Shown here piece by piece: positions 12,943 to 24,561 of a stretch of DNA of 64,000 bases. The notes below the pieces were generated by a model. That model was given only the letters and a program-made list of their open reading frames with translations. It did no database searches and was not told the DNA's origin. Each line of letters opens with the position of its first letter. Position 1 is the stretch's first letter. A program made the translations under genes and the position numbers. Source of the DNA: Cyathus striatus. Lineage: Eukaryota; Basidiomycota; Agaricomycetes; Agaricales; Nidulariaceae. The DNA is taken from assembly GCA_025738555.1 (NCBI GenBank), contig JAOVFP010000018.1, positions 3,240,010-3,304,009 of the forward strand. Direction: 5' to 3'.

Positions 12943-13340
12943 ATGTCCCTTCAGAGTTACGTCGACCGTCGTGTCCTTCTTATTCTGCAGGATGGCCGTG
13001 CTATTGTGGTATGCACTTGCCCTTCCTTTTGGTGGAAGGTAAGGCCAATAATAACGTCTATGCAGGGTGTACTGGCGGGTTTCGACCAAAAATCAAATGT
13101 CGTTCTCTCTGACTCAAAGGAACGCGTATATAGCTTGGATGAAGGGGTAGAAGAGGTTCCCCTTGGATTATATCTGGTGAAGGGTGATATGATGTGCGCG
13201 TTCTTAATCTATCTTCTCTTCCCCTGCTCTTACATCATTGTGTATTCAGAGTGTTAATTGGAGAGCTTGACGAAGCAATCGATAGCTCAGTAGATCTGTC
13301 AACTATCCGCGCAGATCCTATTCCACCAATCAGATATTAG
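12943..13340 (+). CDS. LSM8: U6 snRNA-associated Sm-like protein LSm8
   Basis: Three exons (12943-13008, 13066-13193, 13250-13340) encode 94 residues, the usual size. Sm motif 1 contains SYVDRRVLLILQDGRAIVG...LAGFDQKSNVVL with the LSm8-type FDQ/N loop; Sm motif 2 is YLVKGDMIVLIGELD. The C-terminal segment (STIRADPIPPIRY) is typical of LSm8. It replaces LSm1 in the nuclear Lsm2-8 ring that binds the U6 snRNA 3' oligo(U) tract. It lies 304 bp downstream of Utp7 on the same strand with its own promoter space. The second intron splits codon 65 (phase 2). Confidence 0.92.
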
Positions 13341-14446
13341 CATTGTAGGATTCGCCCCTTCGTTAGCCTTTATGCATGCACTTCGACAACCTCACCAAAC
13401 GTGAAGCCATGAAACATTAAACCAATATCATCTATATCACCACGTACTTGTATTCAATCAAAAGGCGTAACAGACCGAAATACCTTGGGAGTTGCTCTTC
13501 ACGACGCGTCCCGCCTGTTCTATACTGTGTTTGTTTATCTCAAAATGCAGGAAATGGGGATTAGTAGGGTGTCTTTCATTTGCGTCTACTTCGAGGCTAG
13601 TACCGGGGGAAACCTGGCACTATAGATCTGTCAAGAAGCGTATGTACATGAACCATATTGTGATGTTTGATAATGTCATTTTGCACGGACTGACTTTTTG
13701 AGTTCTACCTATTCTCTTCCTGTTTGGTCTGCTCGCGGTTATGCGACCTGGTGACAGTTATACTGGCCGTATTTTTGGTAACGTCACACTATATTTTTGC
13801 ACTATGTCTACAAACTCACATCTTTTCCAGCTGATTGCCAACGGTTTATACTTATTTGAGTAAAGCAAGACTCTTAGTCTTGAACTACATGAATCTCAGC
13901 ACTGTAAAGCATGATTTTCAGCGTGCTCATCACACATTGCGAGTCACAGAATAGTCGATTAGATGCTCCTGCCACCTGGTATTGCAGGAAAGCTTATTTA
14001 AGGACTCCATCAGGTGATTACTTTCTGTTCACCCTTACACACCTCGGCATGTATGGCTTACATTTCACATTGGTATGACAGCAGCTTGAAAAATGGATAA
14101 GATGTTCCGGTGTATGAAATATCAGTTATCATTAACTGCTAAAAATCGTGCGATTGCTACTTGCTCAGACGACTTTCCTGTTATCTGTCCCGTGTCCGTT
14201 CTGTAATCGCTTGGAAAAAACTTCGGAATATCCGAAACAATCTGTTCATAATTCGTGACTATCTATCGTTTATCTCGGATCTTGTTCACCATTAAATGGA
14301 TTGCTCATCCTTTAGATATAACCCTATTTAATACAAATATGATATATTTACACGAAGCTTCTTCACGACCCTAACCATCCAAAATGGTTACATATTCCTC
14401 ACGCGTCTACACGCTCAAGTTCTTTTTTCCATTTTGTCGGCCAAAC
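13341..14446. other. Intergenic, 1.1 kb, nothing recognised
   Basis: AT-rich, with stops in all frames at short intervals. The only frame above 60 codons (13492-13701 +) has no motif. No RNA gene or repeat was seen by eye. Confidence 0.35.
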
Positions 14447-14773
14447 TCACTCCCAGTTTTTGTGGATTAGCTGAACCTGTTCCTTCTTTTTCCTGTAATC
14501 CTATGGTTAGTGTTTACCCAAAAGTCTACGCGTATAACATACAGAGCTTTGAAAATATTCTGTAAAAATTGTAAGTTTCATAAAGTCCTTTGAGCAGAAG
14601 AAGAAATATTACTCACGCCCTCTCTGTTCAGAATCCAATACAGCACCGGCATCTTGTTGCCCAGTGTTTACGGATGATGCGCCCATCGGCTTGTCTTCTC
14701 CGGTAGCTTCAAGAGGAGGAGACTGTGTCCCACTAATTGTAGGTTGTTCCGCTTGTTTCGAGAATGTGGACAT
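14447..14773 (-). CDS. Candidate 75-aa microgene with a 17-nt microexon
   Basis: Reading down the minus strand, exon 1 is 14773-14617 (157 nt), exon 2 is 14559-14543 (17 nt) and exon 3 is 14500-14447 (54 nt, TGA). The introns (57 and 42 nt) begin GTGAGT and GTATGT and end ACAG and ATAG, with an ACTAAC branch-like site in the second. The three exons join in one frame to give a hydrophilic 75-residue protein, with a Ser/Thr/Gln/Gly-rich first half (GTQSPPLEATGEDKPMG) and a charged amphipathic end (DYRKKKEQVQLIHKNWE). No family is recognised. Two consensus introns in phase around a 17-nt exon are unlikely by chance, but no expression evidence is available. Confidence 0.4.
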
Positions 14774-17620
14774 TGTAGTTTTGTTGACACCATAGAGCCT
14801 CTCGTATTCTGCTTATAAGTATACTTGCGTATCGGAAAACTGAATATGACGTTGAGTGACGTCATTATGTTGTAATGTAAAAGCTACTTCGCCTACTTAT
14901 TGTAGGCCTCGTCATCTAGGAAGTACATTATTTGTGGTTAGAGATGTACCAGTAAGTACTACGCATAGCGAGGTTCATTCACTTCATCAGTGAAGCACTG
15001 CACGCTCAGAAAATGCTCCAGAATCCAAAAGTCTTACGAGAGGTCTCGGACCGGTTTGACGGGAATTCGAATTGAATCCAATATTATATAAGCATCTGAT
15101 CGGCAGTTCAAACTCGAAGTTCAATCCCAGCCTCGTTCATGCAACTCAAAACTTTACGCATCTCAGCCTCCAGCAGTGACGCCGTAATTCCTATATCTGT
15201 TTCTGGATCATTATCTTTACGCGGAAAGATGAAAGGGCATGTATAACTTACGGCAGTAGTTTATTCTATGCACGAGTTATGTATGAATCAGATATGATCC
15301 TTCGTAACTTCCAATGGCCGCCGCCAAGCCATCGCTTCTCGCTGAGGCTCCCTGCCAGTGACATTAACGTCACTCTAGGATTATCTGGGTCTCGACTCTT
15401 TGCTGATGCAACTTTATGACAGGTTGTTTGCAACCTCCTTCTCCTTTATCATCGGTGAGCGAATGAATTGATGTACGCTATTCAACTAATAATACTACTT
15501 ATACTTACCTTAAGGGATTTGAATGGTGTTCGTACATCTATCGCAGTATCCTAGATACGCATGGCTGAAATAATGACATGGGATATATTGGCCGGGCATC
15601 GAATTTGATGAAGGTAAGTACTTAGATCCTCAGACCTGAAGTTGTAAGAACTAAGTACTAAGTAGTTTGATGATTCCAATTGATCACATTAAATAACCAC
15701 AGATTTGGTTTCTAGTTTCATCTTTCACTGTTAGAGTGGACCTGCAATCCCGAAAAGTTTGACCAAAAATTCGAAAAGTTTGAGCGAGCTAAGCGAGCTC
15801 CAACAGGTACATTGTGAAATTAACGAACCAGCGCGCCACACAAGTCAGCGTGACGCCAGCGAGTCTGCAGCCTTCGCGTTGCTCTTGAACTATCTTTCCC
15901 CACCGTCTTCACCACTATTAGCTAAATAATCGCTTACAAACCTACCAAAGAGTGTAATAATTGGCATGCTTGACAGTATTACTTCATTCAAGTTGATTTA
16001 AAAGCTGTATAATGCATCTAAGTACAGAAGTCTACCCTATGTAGTGCTCAGGCATCAAGCGCGCACGGTGGGGTATGATGAAGAGAACAACTGTGAACAA
16101 CCGACAAATTCAGCTAAGAGCTCGAGCTGACAGGTCCCACGCGAGCCACAAACATTCTGTTTAAGGACTAGCAACTTTGACCAAATTTCACAAAAGTTTG
16201 AGCGGAATTTAGAGCCTTTTCACCGGGTTGCAGGTCCACTCTATTGTGAACGGGCTGTGAATGTGGCGATTCGATGGTGAAAGGTTAGTATGAATATCGG
16301 ATGTTTCCTGTTTTTTCATGAGACACTTATAAGTTGCTTATAAGTTATAGATTTTACTTACCTTCGCTGAGGCCTTTGCAAACTCTTTCTCCACCCTGTC
16401 ACACGTTCCAGGTATATAATTTCTGCTTACAATCATTGAGATCCAGTGCATGTATGTATGGAAGTGTAGAAATATTCATCTAACAATCATCACACTAAAC
16501 CACACTAATTTTTTTGAAGGCAAACTTGAAGGCAAATCAATCCTAAATATCGGAAATATGGCGCTGACACTGGTTAACCGGTCGGTGCTTAGTGGTTTAA
16601 CAACATTTAGCAGCGTTTATCCTACTAATCATTGATCGAAGTTCACGGGTTCTTCGCATAGTTGTGAAACCACGATTCCCTCGGATGAAACAATTGCAAT
16701 ACTTGCAGCAACTCGCAGAAACTGTTCTTTTCGTAAATCAAACGCAATAAGCGAGATATTCCGAAAAGGAGCTACTTCTTTCAAATTTTCATCAATTACG
16801 CGGTTTCCCTTTCCTGTGTGTATCATAGATACCAATGAGCTGGGAGGTTTAGTTTTTCCACATAGCAAACCTTTCAATAAAAATATCCCAAACATTCTTC
16901 GACTCCAATACGTGCACTCTTTCTGCGGATAAACACCGACTGACCATGAACAAACCGAAATGTTTGTGATATACGATAGAAACTTCAAGTGGCCGAAGTT
17001 TCAAGTACTACTAAAATACTTTGTCCTCGGACCTCAACATCTATGTAAAATGGTGATGATCACAATAGTATTCATTGTCCGGTTAGACTCGTAATACCAT
17101 TGGGTCTTGTGAACATACTTATCTCCTAATTTCATACGATAGGTAGGCGTTTGGTAGGCGTTGGGTACTAGTGTAACATTCACTGAGTCAGGTCGAGTTT
17201 TTATAATCCGCAAGTTTCATTTTGTGAGTGTGTGCTGTACCCAACCTCTGTACCGTACTACCGTCCATCCATTATCCTGATTATCAAACACGAACGACAG
17301 CTGTGAGGCTGATCCGTTGACTAGAAGAAGTATATATTTCATTACCATAAGCTCCGTAGTCGCAAATATAGTGCTTAAGTGGCTGACATGAGATAGTTAA
17401 GGAAATCCGTTTCCAAAGCAATCTGTATGGTTACCATGTGTTAGGAATGTAAGCTTTAGGTATCAATTATTAATAGCTCAGTATCAAGCAAGTTGTTGCT
17501 GCAGGCGATGTTATACTCAGTATACGTACTTTACTCTTGTACAAAAATCCAAGCGGGTAATATACATATTGTCGCACATCGACTTCACAAGTACACTGTT
17601 GCTTATAGTTCCTTCATTCA
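14774..17620. other. Gene-poor stretch, 2.8 kb, containing a MITE-like element
   Basis: No coding frame with motif support was found; 16629-16988 (minus) and 16450-16635 (plus) are unsupported frames. Apart from the inverted-repeat element at 15734-16241, I see only AT-rich unique sequence. Confidence 0.35.
15734..16241. mobile_element. 508-bp MITE-like element with terminal inverted repeats and TA target duplication
   Basis: The left end reads GAGTGGACCTGCAATCCCG and the right end, reverse-complemented, reads GAGTGGACCTGCAACCCG. That is an inverted repeat of about 18-19 bp with one substitution and a one-base difference near the inner edge. Both ends are bordered by TA (15732-15733 and 16242-16243), the target duplication of Tc1/mariner-type transposases. 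Just inside both ends are related AAAGTTTGAGCG words (near 15777 and 16191). There is no transposase frame. A non-autonomous Tc1/mariner-like element is the simplest reading. Copy number cannot be judged from one window. Confidence 0.6.
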
Positions 17621-18999
17621 TTACACTTTATTAAGATGATCCGTCCACCATTCTTCAAATAGTGATAATCCCATGCCATCTTCTACACCCAGATCTTCAG
17701 TTTCTCTGGTATACAGATGACAATCCCTAGGACGAGAGGTAGCTCCGGCGCCGGTAGGAGGTTGATCATCTGGAATAATATGATTGTGAGGAAGTCCGAG
17801 AATTTTAGCGAATACAAGGCAAATCTCATATTTTGTAAAAGGCTCCTCCGCCGAGTAATGAAGAATCAATGGAAGCGGCTTCTTTAATTCTTGAAACGGA
17901 AAATATTAGAACGAAAAGTTGGCTGAGCGGGAATTATAAATAATCGTACTTGTAAGACGGAGTAGGAAATTTGCTATGTCAACTACGTTGGTAGGATATC
18001 GGGTTGCATAATGATCCATTTTGTAAGTCTTTCCAGATTGATCTTGTACAACATCCAAAAGGATATTAATTGCAGAATCAGAATTCTTTGGAGCAGGACC
18101 ATAACTACCAGAAAGGAAAAGAAAAATCAGCATTGCATATTTCTGATAAAAATTCCCAGCATAGACTTACAGAACGGGAACACGAAGGACGACAACTTTC
18201 GCACCGTCAACACCTAAAACAGCCAACTCCCCGTCACGTTTTGACTCTCCGTAAAGTTGGAGGGGATTCGTAGGAGATGAAGGTGTATATGGAGGTGATG
18301 TTCCATCAAAGACATAATCTAGGTACAGGTCAGCAGGAAAGTCTTTTTCGAGAACCTAATAACTTGCCGGTTGAGATGTAAACGAGAGTAAAGTTTGAGG
18401 ACTTGGATAGCAGAGCGAGATGTTCTGGTACCTCCGCGTTCAACTGTCAAGAAAGTGAGAAATAAATCGGTAAGAAACTCGAGCGATCACAGGGAAGACG
18501 AACTTTTCGTGCTCCTTCAGGATCCTATAAAAAAGGAATATGAGTCACGAGACAATCAGCAGGTCAAAAAGGAGATAAGGAATTCACCTTTTCCGCGACA
18601 TCTGGACGACGTTCTGCAGCACAGTGAATCATCCCTGACGCATGTCACGATATCAGCCTTCGCGCCACTCAACATGGATTCAAAATTAAAGCCGTCGGAA
18701 AGAACTGGATAGAGCACCGGAAGAGATGAGGGTTCTCGGTAGTTTTAAACTCACAGTCGGGGTTGAATTCCCTGAACTTCTTGTCCACTTCATCTTTATT
18801 GGTAAGATCAAGTTGCACCAGACTGTCTCCCGAACGGGAATGTGAGAGTGCAAGCACTTCAAATTGTGGGTTTTGAGAAGATCTCAAGGCCGCGGCGACG
18901 GCAGACCCCAGTATTCCGGACGCTCCTAAATAACAAAAGTTTAAAGTGATGAATAGAAAAGGTTCTAAATTTCATACCAGTTACAACAACCTTCAACAT
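17621..18999 (-). CDS. MAT2B-like NAD(P)-binding reductase (RmlD/SDR extended family)
   Basis: Eight exons on the minus strand: 18999-18978, 18925-18755, 18634-18588, 18524-18504 (21 nt), 18443-18368, 18318-18171, 18104-17950 and 17889-17621, giving 302 residues. The N-terminus has the Rossmann motif VTGASGILGSAV; then come IHCAAERRPD, YISTDYVFDGTSPPY, the catalytic-type YGESKRDGE (Tyr and Lys of YxxxK) and VLRVPVLYG. This pattern is the methionine adenosyltransferase beta subunit/dTDP-4-dehydrorhamnose reductase family, which in eukaryotes regulates S-adenosylmethionine synthetase. Human MAT2B has 334 residues, so the size fits. The intron at 18319-18367 has a GC donor (G|GCAAGT). A true rhamnose-type reductase is a less likely alternative. 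Confidence 0.88.
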
Positions 19000-21900
19000 C
19001 GCGGTAGATCAGTAAGAAGTGCGTAAGTTAGAGACGTGAGAGACCCAATCTTATCTGTCGTTCGCACGATTAAGTAGATCACCTGACCGTTTAAGGTACA
19101 CCGGTCCATGCACACTGCATACTGGATCGAATTCTTGACACGTCCAACCACGTCCCGTCCTTACCAGGTCCTTACCATGACTCTAGTCTTAGATGTTGCC
19201 TTTTAGCTTCTCCAGCTCTCAATGTTCCAACTCGTGGCTCATTTTTTGCTTTTAACATATCCTACAATTATGGTAACAGACTCCGGAGCGCCGTCGTTCA
19301 TCATCATTCTCGAAAAACCCGGGAATATAGCCGCCAACATCCACCTTTCACATGGCCGAACGGCGAAATCTAGTACCCCATTGAGATAGTTGACAGACAC
19401 CTAGTTCACTCAAACGTCAATTTGTTAACTGGACGAAACAGACTTGCTATCCTCGTGGTGGTAGATGCGGGCTTTAAACGCTTCGAACGTTGTTCACTAC
19501 AATTCCAAGAATGGCAATTTCGGTGGGTTCCACACGTTCGGAACACATCGTACGGGTGTCTACGGCGCGTCTTCTATTGTGAATTTAGGCATACGCCCAA
19601 GCCGCCTTGCTTCTCTTCCCAACCTTTCAATTGTTTATCTGCCAGGCCCGTCGAATTTTGACAGAATAAGTTTGCAAGCTCCCACCTGTTTTACTCGCTG
19701 TCGCGTTGCTCTAGATTTTTGCGAAAACTTACCGAGTATCGCCTCCCGCCACTCCACTATTGCGACTGTGGCGCGTTTACTACACTATGTCAGGGTCCAA
19801 ATGGTTACGTCTGGGCGTCGGTGGGCCCCGTGCTGTCTCCAAGGGTAACTTTCGTATTACTTGCCTACTTGAAAGGTACCTGCGCTCCCCGACATGGCAT
19901 CTATGCTTGGGCAAAGGGTTTTCGGTGTGTTCTCACCTACACTTGTTTTTCATCATATCATCGCTTGTTCCCTTCGAACTTCCTAATAAATTCTGGTGTT
20001 CCGTCCACTATGCGTACCGTCTTTTCTTCGTTATCTTAGCACCCTCATTTCGATGATCACGAGTTGTTGAAGATCAAGGTTTGAACGAGACGACTTCAAC
20101 AGGTTTCTCCCTTGGGCATTATCCTTCCCATCCCTCAGCATGATTTACTATTGGACATTCTTGGAATGTTCGTTTGGTGGCGATTCGGTCTCATGACTTC
20201 AGCTGTACGATTGTGGAAGTGCGTCTTTAAGTCATCTCGCGAACCTTGGTTTCATACTCCTCCAATATCGTCCGAGGCCGATTTCCGATTTGTTTTTGCT
20301 GTACCCTCCTGTCGAACTGGGCATACGATCAACATACGATGATAATGGATGGGATGGCTGCCTACTTCTATTCTTTTTTTCTGGAAGTCTGCCTTTTATG
20401 ACAGTTTCATCTCTTCAGTGACTTCATAATCTGAGACCTGGTGCTAGCTTTTTTCTGAACCCATCTTCGAATTCAGTGTCCGTAGCAAAATTTGAGGTTG
20501 TACATGAAAACCTCAGGTTACGGTATGTCGGCTTACGTTGGTGATCTAAAGCGCGTGCTACCAAAAAAGTCCTATCCCGAAGTCTGCGCAGCTTTATTCC
20601 CACTCGGCTGCGCACTGTCCCAATTCTGACGTATGATTGCGCCGCCGGTATCTTCTTTTCTCGGTGGAAGTATACGATTGCTAATCTATTCCACATACGT
20701 AGAGTGCTTGCCCTCAGAACTCAGAAATCGAGAAACCTTACATTCCATCGTCGCGGCTGAGAATGGTCATATGTTCAGCTTTGAACACCATGTCAAGTAC
20801 GTTGTGAAAGCAACGACGAAGTCTTCAAGCCTCGAGCACTCTGTATTGCTAAGGTTGATAACACTCCTGAGTCAAATTTCCTTTTCATATCGAATTCTTT
20901 GTCGTGACAGAATCTAAACAACCGGAAACAACTTGTATGTCTTGAATCTTCAACCATTTTAGAACGTCCAACGGATGCTACTATTCACAGGCGCAACTTC
21001 TATGAATTTGAATGTGCTCGCGTGAAGGGCCTACTTTAGGAACTTTGCAGTTCACACCGACTTCACCCTACCTGACCTCCCAAATAGCGTCGATTCTCAG
21101 CTGGTTAAACATAGAACTGATCCGAAGTAGTGACACAGGTGACGCCTAGTGACTCTTAGAAGAAGGCAGTGAAACCGTCTTTCTGGGTGTATGGTCAAGC
21201 CGTTCAAACTTCAAGCCTACTTCTCGTCATCTGTTTAGCTCTAAAGCTTCTGCAAATATAACCTGGCTATATTTAGCCCTCTTGTAAGTGTACGCCTTTG
21301 GATACACTCTTTAATACTTAGAACTGGCCAATCAGCATATCACTCGTTCCAAAGCACAAAGTGCTCAAACGAAGTAGGCCGCGTACACAGTATGATCTCT
21401 TACAGTCTCTTACCTTATCGAATCTGAGTGAAACCGTTGCGCGATCAGGGACTCGGTTGCCGAGGACGCGGGGAAATTTGTTTTTCGACCACGCCTCGCA
21501 AACGAATCGCTTAGAGACATGAAACCATTTGGAAGTCTTCTGTCACATGGTCGCAAGACAAGTCCTCGAAGAGTTGAAATCACTTCAATGTTCAAGACAT
21601 CTGCCTACTTTTCAATCGACAGAATGTATGCAACATTCGCAGCTGCTCTGAATTTTGACTTCGAGTTACATCAACTTGTATCCTATTACATCTTCCAGTC
21701 GCTCGAAGCATCAGTAACCAGTTTGTCCTGTCAATGTTGTTATGGCGTTTCGCAGGGACAACTCGTAAAAGGGATATGTTGCACACGTGTTAACTCTTGG
21801 AAAACATTCGCTTGGAATTTTCCGCCAATACCAATTCAGCGCTGAGCGAATCATGGATTTTGATAGCAAGCGATAGCGCCGTTTAGATACATGATCAAAT

Positions 21901-22478
21901 CTATTGGTGGTGTTATTTACGTTATTCTTAAGGATGGTGCTCATTCTGACTCTCGTTGGATACGTTTTGCCTCCCGTTGCTTCCAGGAAAATATTTTTGT
22001 CACTCACAATACTTAAGTTGGTCAGATTCAAGGCCAAATGAACGCCAAACCCGCAAGAACTTGGAAGTTGAAACAAAATGCTGTGAGTTTTTCCTATCGT
22101 GAGAGCAAGTTTACACTTGCTAAACAAACCTTATTTTCATCAGAAGCGATATGCGGGGCTCGATCTTGGTACCGCTACCCTGGTGCCGGATTGGCTGACT
22201 GGAGACAAGTCCGCGAAGGGAGAAGTGAGATCACTAACCATCTAATTAGATCTGGTCCAGAAATACATTCGTTCTTCCTATGTTCTTTTCTGCGCAAAAC
22301 CTGGCAAAACTTCCTGGGTGTTCCTGATGCTCCTGCAGTTCACTAAACGAGAAGATGTCCGTGTGAGCACATGCATCCCATAGGGCGGTATATCAACTCC
22401 AGGTCTAACGCGCCCGATTTAACCCTTCCTAACCACCGCTACATACTAAGCACACTCGCGCGCTCACATTTTCCAGTA
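19000..22478. other. 3.5-kb stretch without a supportable gene
   Basis: It lies between the divergently placed MAT2B-like and arrestin-like genes. Several 80-130-codon frames exist on the plus strand (19465-19848, 19719-20039, 20633-20917, 21519-21845) and one on the minus (21711-22127), but none has a motif or joins to others with good splice sites. It could be long 5' regulatory/UTR sequence of the arrestin gene or a fully decayed element. Confidence 0.35.
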
Positions 22479-24104
22479 ATGCGAAGACGGGCAGAATCAA
22501 CTTCAGACACTCGCTTTCCAACATCCAAGTTCGTTCCTTTATCAATATATTCTCATGTATCATCGTATCGGTGTGTATTGTTTGCCTCGAAGACATTAGT
22601 GTTGCTAGATGGTGTATTAGGTCCCTTCAGCTGGAAATGCAGCTATACAGTCCTTCTTTGAAAGCATATGAGGACGGCCAACGTGGACCTTTAGCTGTGT
22701 ACAGCGAGCACGACCATGTTGGAGGAAAGGTCATAATAGACGCGAAGTCTTCACCGAGCGGTCGCTTAACTATTTCTGTGAGTGTAACTGCTTCATGTTA
22801 CTTCCATGTATCTCATCAATATACGCGACTAGATTGAAGGCTCTTTTAAATACTATATAGAGCACCTTGATGATCATGCATCGGATTCAGGGGTATCTTC
22901 TGATGCACCGCAGAAACATGTCTTTCTTTCTTCATCTGCCGTAGTTCACGTTTCTCCCAACGCTGAATCCAACTTCCCTCGATCCGCTTTCAAGGATGCA
23001 TTCATACGGCGGCGTCCTAGTGCACCGGCTTTGCACGTTAGTGGAACCACTGGTGATCGTTCGTTTCCCTTCAGATTCGATCTCCCTCAAAGCTGTAGGC
23101 CTCGTGAGGAGATGCCAGCGTCATTTAGTTCCTCGAGCGAGTCAATGGCTGTTTCGTATAAAGTTACCGCTTTATGGGAACCTAACGATGAACTCTCTGA
23201 TAACTCATTGTGAGTTAAGTGCCCTTGTTATACACTGCATGAATTAACTAGTACACAGACTCGAGGTTCCAATATTAATACAACCCGATGCAGAATTTCA
23301 GTCTTTGGATGCACTATCTGGCACTCACCATGAATCATGGTTAGAGATGCCTCTGAAGCCTGAGCGTCCTATGCCTTATCGCTGCGCCGTAGGTCCTTCG
23401 TTTGTGGACCGTCATTGCTACCTCTCACACGAACTGATCGATAGGCCACACTACCAACTGATGTCACATTCTCTCGATCATCTTCCATTCCTTATTTTGT
23501 GGTCTTCACTACAATTCCTCGTTCTCAGTCGCTGGCCAAAGAGATAGCAGCAGATGCTACTATATCTGTGTCCCTTGTTCGGCAAATTACCCTCACAGAA
23601 CAATTACCTCTTCCCCTACACCCCCTCTAACGCCCTCCAGTGACGAATCGGACTCCTTCTTTCCTCAACGGAAACTTCTTAAACGCGTTGCAAAAACTGC
23701 ACAACCACGAATTATAAGGCCCCGGCGTCCGTCTGAGGTCGAAGTTCGCGAAAAACCACTACCCGCGATACCCACCGTCAAAGTTTACCATGATACACGT
23801 TCGCTAAAGAATGAGATGTGCATTGGCTTTCCGAAGCGACCGCGCCAACTATGCGATGGAACTTCACATCCGTCGCTGGAAGCACAAAACGCGCTACCAG
23901 ATGGCTTGCACAGATCAAAAATAATACTAAGTAAAGACATGCTACCTTGCATAGACTGGGCAGGAATTAGCGTAAAAGTATGTATCTCTCCGCTACTGTA
24001 TTCTAACCGTTCTCTAACCGCATTCCGATTAGTATTACTTAGATGTCTCCGTTCTAATAGGGCAGGATGATTTACGCGCCCGCATTCCCATAAGGATATT
24101 ATAA
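22479..24104 (+). CDS. Arrestin-like N-domain protein with a single-base frameshift
   Basis: Exons: 22479-22570, 22621-22777, 22833-23209, 23259-23388, 23445-23977 and 24033-24104. The arrestin-like N-terminal fold is visible in LQLEMQLYSPSLKAYEDG, GPLAVYSEHDHVGGKV, SGRLTISIEGSFKYYI and SSSIPYFVVFTT. Such proteins act as adaptors for ubiquitin ligases in transporter endocytosis or in pH signalling. Exon 5 is 533 nt, yet both flanking introns are in phase 0, so one base is missing. The frame stays open to QITLTEQLPLPL and then runs into TAA; beyond the C-run at 23613-23616 the next frame continues with a P-rich linker, SSDESDSFFPQRK, and a final YYLDVSVLIGQDDLRAR beta-strand block. With one more base the protein would be about 453 residues. 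The start at 22479 is uncertain; an in-frame ATG lies at 22371. Confidence 0.75.
23613..23616 (+). other. Frameshift site (missing base in C-run) in arrestin-like gene
   Basis: CTTCCCCTAC interrupts the frame. Coding on both sides is in good order, and exon length plus intron phases demand exactly one extra base here or close by. Confidence 0.65.
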
Positions 24105-24561
24105 TTTCGTAATATGCTCTGCTTCGTTTTCTCTACCACCATCGTTAATGGTGACGCTCTTGTTACTTCGTGCTACTAGATTATTGCTTTCTATTTTATT
24201 CGTATTTTTATTGCTCTGGACTTCGCAATTGGCTATCAAAATCATCAATTTGTATTATTATTCATGTACATGGTTTTCTTGCACTGAACATACGCATAGA
24301 AAGTTAGCAATTCTATGAAGCCAGATGAAGCTCATTTTTTTTTTGCAAGTTTTTTGAAAATGAACGAGGTGACTCGGCAATACAGCTCTTTCCAAATATA
24401 AGCTTAGCAGCGCGTCATCAGATTCATACTGTTTGGCGCCCGTGGCGGCACGGTGGAAGCGCGCGTTCTGAGATACTTTCAGCAAGTGCACTCGGAGCGA
24501 CTTCACACGTCAATCTTGCCTAGTCCTCCTACGACATCTTCCCTCTCGTCTCGTTCGAGAT
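24105..24561. other. Intergenic between arrestin-like gene and Vps16
   Basis: AT-rich 3' flank of the arrestin gene followed by the Vps16 promoter. A 10-base T-run lies near 24334. No gene is seen. Confidence 0.35.

Noticed and set aside
15060..15140. GTTCAATCCC word resembling a tRNA B-box
   Set aside because: No A-box at the right distance and no cloverleaf can be folded by eye.
19465..19848. 127-codon plus-strand ORF in the empty 19-22 kb stretch
   Set aside because: No motif, overlapping frames of similar length occur in the same interval, and no splice sites connect it to the arrestin gene.
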